Positions 40,480 to 48,957 of a stretch of DNA of 54,211 nucleotides are shown here, piece after piece. The stretch spans positions 1 through 54,211 of the forward strand of contig CANRND010000014.1 in assembly GCA_947631905.1 (NCBI GenBank). Direction: 5' to 3'. How positions within the stretch are numbered: the stretch's first letter is position 1; each line of letters opens with the position of its first letter. The notes beneath the pieces were generated by a model. The model was not told the origin of the DNA and searched no databases. It saw only the letters and a program-made list of their open reading frames with translations. Made by a program: the position numbers and the translations under genes. Source of the stretch: an uncultured Clostridia bacterium. GTDB lineage: Bacteria; Bacillota; Clostridia; Christensenellales; Borkfalkiaceae.

Positions 40480-40525
40480 CCCCGTTTTTACCGAGATATA
40501 CGGCTCGAAAAAGAGCGGTAACGGA
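40480..40525 (+). promoter_or_regulatory. Structured leader of rplM (candidate L13 autoregulatory element)
   Basis: CCCGTTTTTACCG pairs with CGGTAACGG with a 2-nt bulge, enclosing a hairpin GCTC GAAAAA GAGC (near 40503-40516). Ribosomal-protein L13 operons in Firmicutes often carry such leaders bound by L13. I infer this role from position and shape only. Confidence 0.5.
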
Positions 40526-40541
40526 ACAAGGAGTACGAATT

Positions 40542-40973
40542 ATGAAGACCTATATGGCAAACGCTCAGACGGTTGAAAGAAAGTGGTACGTCGTTGACGC
40601 GACGGGGATCCCGCTCGGAAGATTGGCGTCCAAAGTCGCCTCGATCCTGCGCGGCAAAAATAAGCCTACTTTCACCCCCAATGTGGATACGGGCGATTTC
40701 GTGATCATTGTCAACAGCGATAAGGTGGTTCTCACGGGCAAAAAGCTCGAGGATAAGTTCTATCGCTATCATACCGGTTATATCGGCGGCTTAAAAGAGA
40801 TCGCTTACGGCAAGCTCATGGCGGAGCGCAGCGACCTTGCCGTTTACGAGGCGGTCAAGGGAATGCTTCCCAAAAATTCTCTCGGCAGAACGATGATCAA
40901 AAAGCTCAGAGTTTACAAGGGCGCGCAGCACAACCACCAGGCGCAGAAACCCGAAGAGTTAAAATTATTTTAA
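40542..40973 (+). CDS. rplM: 50S ribosomal protein L13
   Basis: A 143-residue protein: [80 protein letters not shown]. This is the complete L13 pattern. AAGGAG lies upstream of the ATG. It is co-transcribed with rpsI 18 nt downstream. Confidence 0.98.
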   Translation: MKTYMANAQTVERKWYVVDATGIPLGRLASKVASILRGKNKPTFTPNVDTGDFVIIVNSDKVVLTGKKLEDKFYRYHTGYIGGLKEIAYGKLMAERSDLAVYEAVKGMLPKNSLGRTMIKKLRVYKGAQHNHQAQKPEELKLF

Positions 40974-40991
40974 GGTGTGAGAGGTATTGAC

Positions 40992-41405
40992 ATGGCGAAA
41001 GCAACGTTGAAGAAAAAATTGCAATACTGGGGAACGGGCCGCAGAAAGAAAGCGGTCGCCCGCGTCCGTCTCATTCCGTCCGGCAGCGGAGAAATCATCA
41101 TCAACGACAGAGCGCTCGAAGATTACTTCCCGCTCGGTACCACGCAATTCATCGTAAAACAGCCCCTTGTCGCGATCGGCGCAGAGGGCAAGTACGATAT
41201 TCATGTGAACGTCGTCGGCGGCGGCTACACCGGCCAGGCGGGCGCGATCCGTCTCGGCATTTCGAGGGCGCTTCTCCAAGCGGAACCCGAAACGAGACCC
41301 GCGCTCAAAAAAGCAGGCTTCCTCACCCGCGACCCGAGAGTCAAGGAAAGAAAGAAGTACGGTCTCAAAAAAGCGCGCCGCGCACCGCAATTCTCCAAGA
41401 GATAA
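40992..41405 (+). CDS. rpsI: 30S ribosomal protein S9
   Basis: A 137-residue protein with the S9 core: [60 protein letters not shown] and the end APQFSKR, whose C-terminal Arg reaches the P-site tRNA. AGAGGT precedes the ATG. A terminator follows. Confidence 0.98.
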   Translation: MAKATLKKKLQYWGTGRRKKAVARVRLIPSGSGEIIINDRALEDYFPLGTTQFIVKQPLVAIGAEGKYDIHVNVVGGGYTGQAGAIRLGISRALLQAEPETRPALKKAGFLTRDPRVKERKKYGLKKARRAPQFSKR

Positions 41406-41411
41406 AAAATA

Positions 41412-41441
41412 CGGGGTACAGTTTCTGTACCTCGATTTTTT
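41412..41441 (+). terminator. Terminator of rplM-rpsI
   Basis: CGGGGTACAG, loop TTT, CTGTACCTCG and ATTTTTT. Confidence 0.88.
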
Positions 41442-41515
41442 AATCGCTTTTTTGCAAAAAGCAGGGAGGGCGCGCGCTTTCCGCGCTGCGCCGTCCGAAA
41501 TCATAAGGAGCCGAT

Positions 41516-42352
41516 ATGTTCTACGAAAAAATCGATCTGTATCAATATTTTTCTTTGAAAAAGCCGCAAAACGGCGCGGGGATCCTCACCGTGTATTGCC
41601 GTGAGCAGAGCGGCGATCTTCTGAAAAAATCGCGTCCCGCCATGCTCGTATTGCCGGGCGGCGGCTACGAGTATTGCTCCGAGCGCGAACAGGAACCCGT
41701 CGCCATGCGCTTTTTGGATGCGGGCTTCGGCGCGTTCGTGCTGAAATACACGGTGAATACCGCCTATCCCGTCCCCCTTGTGGAGGCGGCGATGGCGATC
41801 TCTTATATCCGCGAGAATGCGGAAAAATACTCGATCGACGGCGTGCGCGTCGGCGTTCTGGGCTTTTCCGCGGGCGGGCATCTCGCGGGGATGCTCGCAA
41901 CGCTCTATGCGGACGAACACATCAAGGCGGCGCTCGGCGGGCGGCTTGTCCGTCCCGACGCGTTGCTCCTTGCCTACCCCGTTCTTTCGGGCGGGGAGTT
42001 CGGTCATCAAGGCACAATGGACCACATCTCGGGCGGGGACCCCGTTCTCAAAAAGAAGCTCTCGCTCGAAACCCGCGTGACGAAGGACTGTCCGCCTGCC
42101 TTTCTCTGGCACACCACCGAGGACGACTGCGTTCCCGTGGAGAACAGTCTGCTGTTCGCCGCGGCATGCAGAAAAGCGGGGGTGCCTTTCGAAATGCACC
42201 TCTTCGAAAAGGGCTGGCATGGCACGAGCGTGGCGGGGATCGAAACGGAGGGAGACAAAGAGCGGCTGAATAAGATCGGGCATCTTTCGGTCTGGTTCGA
42301 TCTGGCGCTCTCGTGGCTCAAACAGAACGGCTTCGCCGTGGAGATGGCGTAA
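41516..42352 (+). CDS. Alpha/beta hydrolase, acetyl esterase-like
   Basis: A 278-residue hydrolase. The oxyanion motif PGGGYEYCS is at ~45-53, the nucleophile elbow GFSAGGH near 120, the acidic residue in TTEDDCVPVENS and the histidine in EKGWHGTS. This triad and GGGY/GFSAGG pattern fit the BD-FAE/acetyl-xylan esterase-like family. No signal peptide is seen, so it acts in the cytoplasm, perhaps removing acetyl groups from imported sugars. AAGGAG precedes the ATG. Confidence 0.88.
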   Translation: MFYEKIDLYQYFSLKKPQNGAGILTVYCREQSGDLLKKSRPAMLVLPGGGYEYCSEREQEPVAMRFLDAGFGAFVLKYTVNTAYPVPLVEAAMAISYIRENAEKYSIDGVRVGVLGFSAGGHLAGMLATLYADEHIKAALGGRLVRPDALLLAYPVLSGGEFGHQGTMDHISGGDPVLKKKLSLETRVTKDCPPAFLWHTTEDDCVPVENSLLFAAACRKAGVPFEMHLFEKGWHGTSVAGIETEGDKERLNKIGHLSVWFDLALSWLKQNGFAVEMA

Positions 42353-42586
42353 CTACTTTTTTTCCGCTTTCCGCGCAACGGCGTCGTGCCGCGCGAGGAA
42401 CCCCGCCAGCGCGTCGTTTTCCCGCCCGCCCGTTTTCTGCGGAGGCTTTTCGCCGTATGCGGGCGGATCGAACGCCCCGTCGGGCAGGTGCGGCGCTGCG
42501 GGCGGATCCCCGTCCGGTTCGGGTCCGTTCTGCGCCGTGAGTGCGGAGAGCGCGTCCAAAAGTTCGAAGATGCCGAATTTTTCCAC
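42353..42586 (-). CDS. Small proline-rich protein of unknown function
   Basis: A 77-residue protein starting at GTG with AGAGGTGA 7 nt upstream. A hydrophobic N-terminus (MEKFGIFELLDALSALTAQN), a Pro/Gly-rich middle (DGDPPAAPHLPDGAFDPPAY) and a basic end. Its stop codon abuts the stop of the convergent esterase with no gap. It is read as real because of the good ribosome site, but the family is unknown. Confidence 0.5.
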   Translation of the reverse strand: MEKFGIFELLDALSALTAQNGPEPDGDPPAAPHLPDGAFDPPAYGEKPPQKTGGRENDALAGFLARHDAVARKAEKK

Positions 42587-42647
42587 GAAAAATCACCTCT
42601 TTTATTAAAATTTTCGGAAGAAAAAGTCAAGAGACATCGGTTTTTGA

Positions 42648-42676
42648 TTGCCAAAAACCGTATTTTAGTATATAAT
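42648..42676 (+). promoter_or_regulatory. Promoter of the large lipoprotein gene
   Basis: TTGCCA (42648-42653) and TATAAT (42671-42676), 17-bp spacer, with a leader of ~45 nt. Confidence 0.78.
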
Positions 42677-42728
42677 TGTTAGCGTATCGTTAGAACAAGA
42701 ATTTTCATCGAACGTAAGGAAGCGACAT

Positions 42729-45125
42729 ATGCGTAAAATACTGAAAAAAGTAACGACAATTTTCACGGCGGGCGTACTTGCCTTCGGCGCAATTTCCCTC
42801 GCCGCCTGCGGGACAAACTTCACCCCGCTCAAAGACGCGCCCGCGGCGACCGCCGAAGTAAAGAGCAACGGCGGGTTCGTTGTGGAAAAGGGCGACTATG
42901 TCTACTTCGTCAACGGCGTTGAGACCTATACTTCCGACAACACCTACGGCTCTCCCGTAAAGGGCGCGCTCATGCGGGTCAAGAAGAGCAACGTTCGGGA
43001 GAAGAAGAACGAAGCGGAAACGGTCGTGCCGTCTTTGATGGTGGCTTCCGATTACACCGCGGGCATTTTCATCTACGGCGACCGCGTTTATTACGCCACC
43101 CCCAACAGCGACAGGAACATGCAGGGCATGGTCGAGAACAGTTATCTCAATTTCAACAGCGCCAAGCTCGACGGTTCCGACGTAAAGACTTATTTCAACG
43201 TTTCGAGCAACTCCACCGTTTACCGCTATGTGGAAGTAGACGGCACCGTGTATCTGCTCTATGTGGAAAATTCCAACCTGCACTCCTACAACACCGCGTC
43301 GGATACGGATACCGAGCTTGCCCGTTCGATGGGGGCCTATGTGCTGAACAGCCTCGATAAGAGCGACCCCTACGTCTACTACACCATGAGCGTGACCGCC
43401 GAGATCGACTCGGACGACGGCAACACCGTTGCCCGCAGTTACAACCAGATCTACCGCGTTTGCGCAGACGCCACCGAGGCGCCCTACGAATACACTTACG
43501 ATCCCGAATATCTCGAAGCGAACGACGGCGAGGTTCCCTATCTCAACCTCGGCGAGATTGTTCTCGACGGTATCGGCTCCGTCTTTAAGGACATGCCCAC
43601 GCAGTTCACCCACGAGAGCAAGACGGACGGCAAACTGACGGATACCCCCGAAACGGCGGCAGGCTTTACCTACACGTTGCAGTCTTACACCAACGGCGGC
43701 ATTTACTTCACCCGTTCCGATCTTGCCACCACAGGCACGGTGGGCGAGGACGGCTGGCTCTACTATCTGTCCGAAGAGGCGATCGGCGCAGAAAGCTGGA
43801 ATTCCATCACGGGCAACAAGCAGGATTCTTTGGACGTCGTGGCGCAGAGTACCACAAACGCAAGCACGGCGGCGATCTTCTATAAGGACGAAAACGGCCA
43901 CCACTACCTCTATACGAGCAACAGCACGATCTTCCGTGCGGACGTCAAAGAGAACGGGCTTGCGGACGTCACCCGCATCTGCATTTGCAGTGGCAGTCCC
44001 GCCCTCAGCTTTATCGACGACAGCTCGGACAGCACCTATAAGTACGTTTACTACACGATCTCGGGGAATATCTACCGCGCCGTATACAACGGCACCGCGG
44101 ACAACTACAACTCCCTCAACTACGACGCAAACAAGCCTTACCAAGCCGCGCAGGTTTTGAAGATCTCCCATGCGCAGAGCTGGTACAATTTCGAACTCAT
44201 CGACGGGATCGTCTATTTCGCAGACGCGGAAACGCTCGGCTCTTCCTCTTACACCTATATCTCCGCCGTCGACCTCAACAAGAAAGGCAAGCTCATGGAT
44301 AATGCACAGCTTGCGGAGTACGACGAAGAGTACGAAAAGGCGATCGGTGAGGACAGCTACTACCAGGAACTCACCGACGACGGAAAGACCAACCTCGCCA
44401 CGGCGGTAAGGTATTACTTCTACACGGGCGAGACGCAGCAATTCTACGACAACATCAAGGAAGCCGAGGACGAGACAGGCAAAAAGGACACCCTGTATTC
44501 CGAGGACGAGGTGAAGACGTTTGAAGAGTTCACCGCGAAAGAGGATGTAAAATTCCGTTCCGACTTCATCACCCAGCTCGGCAAAAAGACGGATGCGGAC
44601 GAGGAGAGCATCTCCGAATATTGGAGGACCGCGCTCCAACACTATACCGCGCCTACGGATACGGAGAGCAAATCCCTTCCCGCATGGGCATGGGTGCTCA
44701 TCGGCATTGCGATCGGGCTTGTCGTCGTCGGCGCAGGCGTTGCCGTTTACTTCATGATGCGTTCCCGCAAGAAGGAAGAGACTCCCGCCGAAAAGAAGAT
44801 GTTCGTCGATACCACGGACGATGAGGATGTGGACGTGTATGCGACCGACGAAACGGCTCCTTTGACGGAAGAGACCGAGGAATCTGTTCCCGAAGAAGAG
44901 GCGGAACCCGAAGCGCCCGCAGAGGAACCTGTTCCCGCGGAGGAACCCGCTCCCGCAGAAGAAGCGGAGCCCGAAGTTCCCGAAGAACCCGCTCCCGCTG
45001 AGGAACCTGTTCCAGAAGTTCCCGCTGAGGAACCCGCCCCCGCAGAGGAACCTGCTCCCGAAGCGTCCGCAGAGGAACCCGCTCCCGCAGAAGAACCTGC
45101 TCCCGAGCAGAAACCCGAAGAATAA
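42729..45125 (+). CDS. Large lipoprotein with propeller-like ectodomain, C-terminal TM and Pro/Glu tail
   Basis: A 798-residue protein. The lipoprotein signal has lipobox SLAAC (Cys ~27). A long external domain (~30-640) has repeated beta-type units (GDYVYFVNGVETYTSDNTYG, GDRVYYATPNSD, DGTVYLLYVEN, KYVYYTISGNIYRAVYNG, DGIVYFADAETL) like the DUF5050 propeller. A membrane helix (AWAWVLIGIAIGLVVVGAGV, ~655-678) and RSRKKEE stop-transfer follow. The last ~115 residues are acidic and built of P-A-E-E-P repeats, presumably cytoplasmic. AAGGAAG precedes the ATG. The function is unknown; a sensor or scaffold role is only speculation. Confidence 0.8.
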   Translation: MRKILKKVTTIFTAGVLAFGAISLAACGTNFTPLKDAPAATAEVKSNGGFVVEKGDYVYFVNGVETYTSDNTYGSPVKGALMRVKKSNVREKKNEAETVVPSLMVASDYTAGIFIYGDRVYYATPNSDRNMQGMVENSYLNFNSAKLDGSDVKTYFNVSSNSTVYRYVEVDGTVYLLYVENSNLHSYNTASDTDTELARSMGAYVLNSLDKSDPYVYYTMSVTAEIDSDDGNTVARSYNQIYRVCADATEAPYEYTYDPEYLEANDGEVPYLNLGEIVLDGIGSVFKDMPTQFTHESKTDGKLTDTPETAAGFTYTLQSYTNGGIYFTRSDLATTGTVGEDGWLYYLSEEAIGAESWNSITGNKQDSLDVVAQSTTNASTAAIFYKDENGHHYLYTSNSTIFRADVKENGLADVTRICICSGSPALSFIDDSSDSTYKYVYYTISGNIYRAVYNGTADNYNSLNYDANKPYQAAQVLKISHAQSWYNFELIDGIVYFADAETLGSSSYTYISAVDLNKKGKLMDNAQLAEYDEEYEKAIGEDSYYQELTDDGKTNLATAVRYYFYTGETQQFYDNIKEAEDETGKKDTLYSEDEVKTFEEFTAKEDVKFRSDFITQLGKKTDADEESISEYWRTALQHYTAPTDTESKSLPAWAWVLIGIAIGLVVVGAGVAVYFMMRSRKKEETPAEKKMFVDTTDDEDVDVYATDETAPLTEETEESVPEEEAEPEAPAEEPVPAEEPAPAEEAEPEVPEEPAPAEEPVPEVPAEEPAPAEEPAPEASAEEPAPAEEPAPEQKPEE

Positions 45126-45130
45126 CCGCA

Positions 45131-45162
45131 AAGGACCCGCTTGACAAAAGCGGGTCCTTTTT
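45131..45162 (+). terminator. Terminator
   Basis: AAGGACCCGCTT, loop, AAGCGGGTCCTT, then TTT. It ends the large lipoprotein gene. Confidence 0.9.
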
Positions 45163-45211
45163 CATAGAGGAAATATTTTTTAACTTTTTTGCAAAAGGCG
45201 GCTCAAAACGG

Positions 45212-45240
45212 TTTACAAATGTTTGGAATACTAATATAAT
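45212..45240 (+). promoter_or_regulatory. Promoter of the zinc-ribbon gene
   Basis: TTTACA (45212-45217) and TATAAT (45235-45240), 17-bp spacer, leader ~48 nt. Confidence 0.8.
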
Positions 45241-45293
45241 TTATTAGCCTATCGCATAATAGCGGGTGGCGGTATTCGTAAGGAGAAAAAGAT

Positions 45294-45782
45294 ATGGTTC
45301 GCTACATGAAGTGTCCGCGTTGCGAATTGAACTACATCGACGCGGAAAAACAGGAGTACTGCGACGTGTGCCTCAAAGAGATGAGGGGGATCCGCACGGA
45401 CGCAGACGAGATCGAAGAGGAAGAGGCAAACGAGCTTCCCACCGAGCTCTGCCCCATCTGCGGGGAAAACATGATGCGCGCAGGGGAAAAGATGTGCGAG
45501 GAGTGCCGCAAGAAGATGGACGTCGAAGAGGAAGAGGGCGACATCGAAGAGGACGACGAATGGCGCGAGTATCTCGACGACGATACGGACGACCTCGATT
45601 CCGACCTCGACATCGGAGAGTCGTTCGATGAGGAAGAGGAACCCGAAGAGGAAGAAGAGGAAGAGGAGTACCACGACGAAGAGGAAGACCTCGACTATGT
45701 TACGGGCGACGAGATCTACACCCTCGGCGGCGACGACGATGACGACGACGAAGAGGGCGATGGGGACGAAGACGATTTCTGA
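45294..45782 (+). CDS. Two-zinc-ribbon protein with extreme acidic tail
   Basis: A 162-residue protein. Two Cys4 zinc motifs: CPRC ... CDVC (residues ~7-26) and CPIC ... CEEC (~53-71). The remainder is almost only Glu/Asp (EEEEEPEEEEEEEEYHDEEE-like, then DDDDDDEE). No catalytic site is visible. It could bind a basic partner, such as a nucleic-acid-binding protein, or act as a DNA mimic; neither is shown. AAGGAGAAAAAG precedes the ATG. Confidence 0.8.
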   Translation: MVRYMKCPRCELNYIDAEKQEYCDVCLKEMRGIRTDADEIEEEEANELPTELCPICGENMMRAGEKMCEECRKKMDVEEEEGDIEEDDEWREYLDDDTDDLDSDLDIGESFDEEEEPEEEEEEEEYHDEEEDLDYVTGDEIYTLGGDDDDDDEEGDGDEDDF

Positions 45783-45795
45783 CGAAGTATTTTTC

Positions 45796-45834
45796 GCCGC
45801 GGGGCGCTTTATCAAGCGCCCCGCGGCTTTCTCT
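45796..45834 (+). terminator. Terminator
   Basis: A 14-bp stem GCCGCGGGGCGCTT / AAGCGCCCCGCGGC then TTTCTCTT. Confidence 0.88.
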
Positions 45835-45883
45835 TATGTCATACCGCCCCTTACTTTTATTGTCATTTCGACCTTTCCTTTTA

Positions 45884-45972
45884 TGTCATTTCGAGCGGAG
45901 CGAAGCGAAATCGAGAAATCTCAACATTATTAAAACTAAGGTAGAGATCCCTCGACTACGCTCGGGATGACA
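45884..45972. repeat. Dispersed palindromic repeat, family A
   Basis: TGTCATTTCGAGCGGAGCGA ... GAGAAATCTCAACATTATTA ... GAGATCCCTCGACTACGCTC GGGATGACA. A truncated start lies at 45861-45873 and a partial copy at 46110-46147, so this 45.8-46.2 kb gap is almost entirely repeat-derived. Confidence 0.85.
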
Positions 45973-46176
45973 TTTTAGAATAAGGCAGAGATGTCTACTT
46001 CGTCGCTGACGCTCCTCGTGCCGCGCTTAGAGAAACAGAACAGCGCGCGGGGCGACTACGCTCGGGATGACATTTTAGAACAGCGCGCGGGCGAAATGAC
46101 AGTATGATGTCATTTCGAGTGGAGCGAAGCGAAATCGAGAAATCTCGCCTTTATGCCCTTTTCTGCCGAGGAGCAA

Positions 46177-46224
46177 TTAGACGCTTTTTGCCTACCACGC
46201 ACTAATTAGACGGTTTTTGTCTAA
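46177..46224. promoter_or_regulatory. Two operator-like repeats upstream of XRE-comF
   Basis: TTAGACGGTTTTTGTCTAA at 46206-46224 has perfect 6-bp inverted arms. A second copy, TTAGACGCTTTTTGCCTAC, lies at 46177-46195, 29 bp away, nearly three helical turns. The right copy overlaps the presumed -10 (TAAGAT, 46222-46227). This layout fits autorepression by the XRE protein. Confidence 0.7.
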
Positions 46225-46233
46225 GATAAAGGC

Positions 46234-46455
46234 ATGTACGGTCAAAGGATCAAAGAATTACGGGAAGAAAAAGGGCTTTCGCAGGAGGCGGTCGCACGCG
46301 CGCTGCATTGCAGCCAGCGCACCGTCAGCCGCTATGAGCTGGAACAGATCGATCTGTCTACGGAAGTTCTCATCGCCCTGTGCCACATTTTCAAAGTTTC
46401 CGCCGACTATCTTCTCGGCTTAGAGGACGAGACGGGCGCAAAGACCTACCGTTGA
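46234..46455 (+). CDS. Small XRE-family transcriptional regulator 3
   Basis: A 73-residue protein: MYGQRIKELREEKGLSQEAV ARALHCSQRTVSRYELEQID, then VLIALCHIFKVSADYLLGLE. It is a complete Cro/CI HTH with no sensor domain. The ATG is 6 nt after TAAGAT and lacks a Shine-Dalgarno, so its mRNA may be leaderless. The comF gene follows after 4 nt. Confidence 0.88.
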   Translation: MYGQRIKELREEKGLSQEAVARALHCSQRTVSRYELEQIDLSTEVLIALCHIFKVSADYLLGLEDETGAKTYR

Positions 46456-46459
46456 CGCT

Positions 46460-47203
46460 ATGGGGATCCGCGCGATTTTCGAAAAACTCAAAAACGCCGT
46501 GCGGCGTTATGAGGAAAGCCACAACTTCACCTGCGATATTTGCGGGCGGGAAGTGTTTTCAAACGAGCGGGTCTGTGCGGACTGCAAAAAGCGCCTGCCG
46601 TGGAACACGCCGCCCGTCTGTCCGCTCTGCGGCAGAAAGGTGGGCGAAGAGGGCCTCTGCCTCGATTGCAAGCAAAAGCCGCTCGCGGTAAAAAAGGCGC
46701 GGTCCTGTTTTCTGCACGAAGACGAGGCGGCCCGCCTCGTGGTGCGCTTTAAGCGCGGGCAGAAATATCTCTTCCGCACGCTGTGCGATTTTTTGCAACC
46801 GCTCGCCGCTAAAGAATTTCCCGAAGCGGACGCGGTCACGTTCGTCCCCATGACGGAGAAAGCCGAACGGGCGCGCGGCTACAACCAGTCGCGGTTGCTC
46901 GCCGAAGAGCTTGCGCGGCGTTGCGGGCTGGAACTTCTTGCCGCGGCCGTCAAGCGGCGCGAGACCAAAGCGCAAAAATTTCTCGGCAGGGCCGAGCGCG
47001 CCGATAATCTGAAAGGCTGTTTCCACGTCCAAGACCGCAAGGCGGTGCATGGGCGGCGGGTCCTCATCGTAGACGATACGCTCACCACGGGCGCTACGTC
47101 GAGCGAGCTGGCGGAAACGCTCTTGCGCGCGGGCGCTTCGGAGACTTTTCTCGTCACCGTCACAAGCGTGCGCAAAAAATCTCCGTTCGGCAAAAAAGAA
47201 TAA
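46460..47203 (+). CDS. comF: ComF-family phosphoribosyltransferase-like protein
   Basis: A 247-residue protein. Two zinc-ribbon CxxC pairs (CDICGREVFSNERVCADC; CPLCGRKVGEEGLCLDC) are followed by the PRT fold: AVTFVPMTEKAERARGYNQS and the PRPP loop VLIVDDTLTTGATSSELAE. ComFC proteins serve DNA uptake in competent bacteria. Here comF is paired with an XRE regulator rather than with comFA. Confidence 0.92.
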   Translation: MGIRAIFEKLKNAVRRYEESHNFTCDICGREVFSNERVCADCKKRLPWNTPPVCPLCGRKVGEEGLCLDCKQKPLAVKKARSCFLHEDEAARLVVRFKRGQKYLFRTLCDFLQPLAAKEFPEADAVTFVPMTEKAERARGYNQSRLLAEELARRCGLELLAAAVKRRETKAQKFLGRAERADNLKGCFHVQDRKAVHGRRVLIVDDTLTTGATSSELAETLLRAGASETFLVTVTSVRKKSPFGKKE

Positions 47204-47373
47204 AATATTTCTTTGTTCGTCCCCGTTGCGGGGGCGATTTTTTTCATATTTCCCGAAAATGCTCCATAAAATAGAACAAGCCGTTCGCCGAAAAACCCAA
47301 AAGTCGCGGGCGGTCGACAAATTTACCCTTTTTCTTTCCGTCAAATTATTTTATCATATAGAGGTAAACAGAA

Positions 47374-48144
47374 ATGCGCGTGATCACCTTGCGGCTGAGG
47401 CCGCTTGCCGTCGCGGCGGCGCTCCTTTTCTTGCTCGTTGCGGGAGGTTTTTCCGCCAAAGCCGCGGGTGCGGAAACGGTATTTTGGAGCGGCGCGCGCT
47501 CCCTGCCCATCTATTGCGTGGACCGCGACGACAACAAGATCGCCATCTCGTTCGACTGCGCATGGGGGACGGAACACACCGACGCGATCTTAAAAAATCT
47601 TGCCGACGCAAAGGTGCGCGCAACCTTCTTCACCGTGCAGTTCTGGGCGGAAAAGTACCCCGAATATCTCAAAAAGATCGACGAAGCGGGGCATGAGATC
47701 GGCACCCACAGCGCGACCCATTCCTATATGTCCCGCCTGAGCGAGGCGGAGATCCGCGCCGAACTCAAAAGCTCGTCCGAGGCGATCGCTTCGGTCACGG
47801 GCAAAACGGTCTCCCTCTTCCGCCCGCCCTACGGCGATTACGACAACCTGCTCATCGATACGGCGAACGCGATGGGACTGTATCCCATCCAATGGGACGT
47901 GGATTCCCTCGACTGGAAAGACCTGTCCGCGGCGGACATCGCCGCGCGGATCGTGGAACGCGTCAAGAGCGGCTCCATCATCCTTTGCCACAACAACGGA
48001 TTGCACACGGCGGAAGCCCTGCCCATCATCTTCGACACCTTGCACGCCAAAGGTTACGAGTTTGTCCCGATCGGGGAACTCATCTATAAGGAAAACTACA
48101 CCATCGACAATGCCGGCACACAAAAGGCGGAGAACAAGGCCTGA
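47374..48144 (+). CDS. Polysaccharide deacetylase, PdaB-like
   Basis: A 256-residue protein. A signal/anchor at ~10-32 (LAVAAALLFLLVAGGFSAKA) precedes the NodB domain: AISFDCAWGTEHTDAILKNL (FDCAW replaces FDDGP, as in PdaB/YlxY-like enzymes), HSATHSYMSRLSEAEI, RPPYGDYDNLLIDTANAMGL, WDVDSLDWKDL and ILCHNNGLHTAEALP. The metal-binding His and Asp residues are kept. It likely removes N-acetyl groups from peptidoglycan, possibly in sporulation. Confidence 0.9.
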   Translation: MRVITLRLRPLAVAAALLFLLVAGGFSAKAAGAETVFWSGARSLPIYCVDRDDNKIAISFDCAWGTEHTDAILKNLADAKVRATFFTVQFWAEKYPEYLKKIDEAGHEIGTHSATHSYMSRLSEAEIRAELKSSSEAIASVTGKTVSLFRPPYGDYDNLLIDTANAMGLYPIQWDVDSLDWKDLSAADIAARIVERVKSGSIILCHNNGLHTAEALPIIFDTLHAKGYEFVPIGELIYKENYTIDNAGTQKAENKA

Positions 48145-48178
48145 GCCCAAGAAATACTGTGGAGGTACAGATCAACAT

Positions 48179-48862
48179 ATGGATTACAACGCGGAAAAAA
48201 ACAACAAGGTGTATTTTACGGGAGAGATCGTGACCGAGGCGACGTTCTCGCACGAGGTGTACGGCGAGGGATTTTACGAACTGTATGTAAAAGTGATGCG
48301 CCTTTCGGGGCAGGCGGATATTTTGCCCGTTACGATCTCGGAGCGCATCATCGAGAAGAACGATCTGAGGGTGGGCAGTACCATCTGCGCGCTCGGGCAG
48401 TTTCGCAGTTACAACAAACTCGAAAACGGCAAATCGCGGCTCATGCTCACAGTCTTTGTGCGCGAACTTGTGGAGAACGTCCCCTCGCGCAATCCCAACA
48501 GCATCGTGCTTTCGGGCTACATCTGCAAGCCGCCCATCTATCGCACCACGCCCTTCAACCGCGAGATCGCGGACCTGCTCATCGCCGTCAACCGCGCGTA
48601 TAACAAGTCGGACTACATCCCCTGTATCGCGTGGGGCAGGAACGCCCGCTTTGTGCAGAACCTCAAAGTGGGGGACAGAGTCGCGCTCTCGGGCAGGATC
48701 CAGAGCAGGGAATACCAAAAGAAACTTTCCGAGACGGAAGTCGTCACCATGACCGCTTACGAGGTGTCCGTCTCCAAGCTCGCCGCGTTCGACGCGGGCG
48801 AAACGTTCGATTTGGAGGGAGAGTTCGACCTCTATGCCGCGCCCTCTTCGGGCAATTATTGA
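48179..48862 (+). CDS. Single-stranded DNA-binding protein-like, two OB folds
   Basis: A 227-residue protein with two OB-like units: NKVYFTGEIVTEATFSHEVY ... and SIVLSGYICKPPIYRTTPF NREIADLLIAVNRAYNKSDY IPCIAWGRNARFVQNLKVGD RVALSGRIQSREYQK, which is the SSB fold. The first half is more diverged. There is no acidic C-terminal SSB tip; it ends DLYAAPSSGNY. GGAGG lies ~13 nt upstream. It is a clostridial paralogue of Ssb rather than the main one. Confidence 0.8.
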   Translation: MDYNAEKNNKVYFTGEIVTEATFSHEVYGEGFYELYVKVMRLSGQADILPVTISERIIEKNDLRVGSTICALGQFRSYNKLENGKSRLMLTVFVRELVENVPSRNPNSIVLSGYICKPPIYRTTPFNREIADLLIAVNRAYNKSDYIPCIAWGRNARFVQNLKVGDRVALSGRIQSREYQKKLSETEVVTMTAYEVSVSKLAAFDAGETFDLEGEFDLYAAPSSGNY

Positions 48863-48921
48863 AAACCGAAAAAAGTCTCTTTCCGCTTCCCCGCATGGGG
48901 GAGCGTTTTTTTGTGAAAGCA

Positions 48922-48950
48922 TTGACAAATGCGCCGCATTTTAGTAAAAT
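48922..48950 (+). promoter_or_regulatory. Promoter predicting a leaderless mRNA
   Basis: TTGACA (48922-48927) and TAAAAT (48945-48950), 17-bp spacer. The ATG of the acyltransferase gene is at 48958, 7 nt past the -10 box. Confidence 0.85.
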
Positions 48951-48957
48951 GAAGCCG

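Noticed and set aside
42705-45131. 808-codon minus-strand frame opposite the large lipoprotein
   Set aside because: Its repetitive GF/RFL-type sequence mirrors the Pro/Glu repeats and other codons of the real plus-strand gene.
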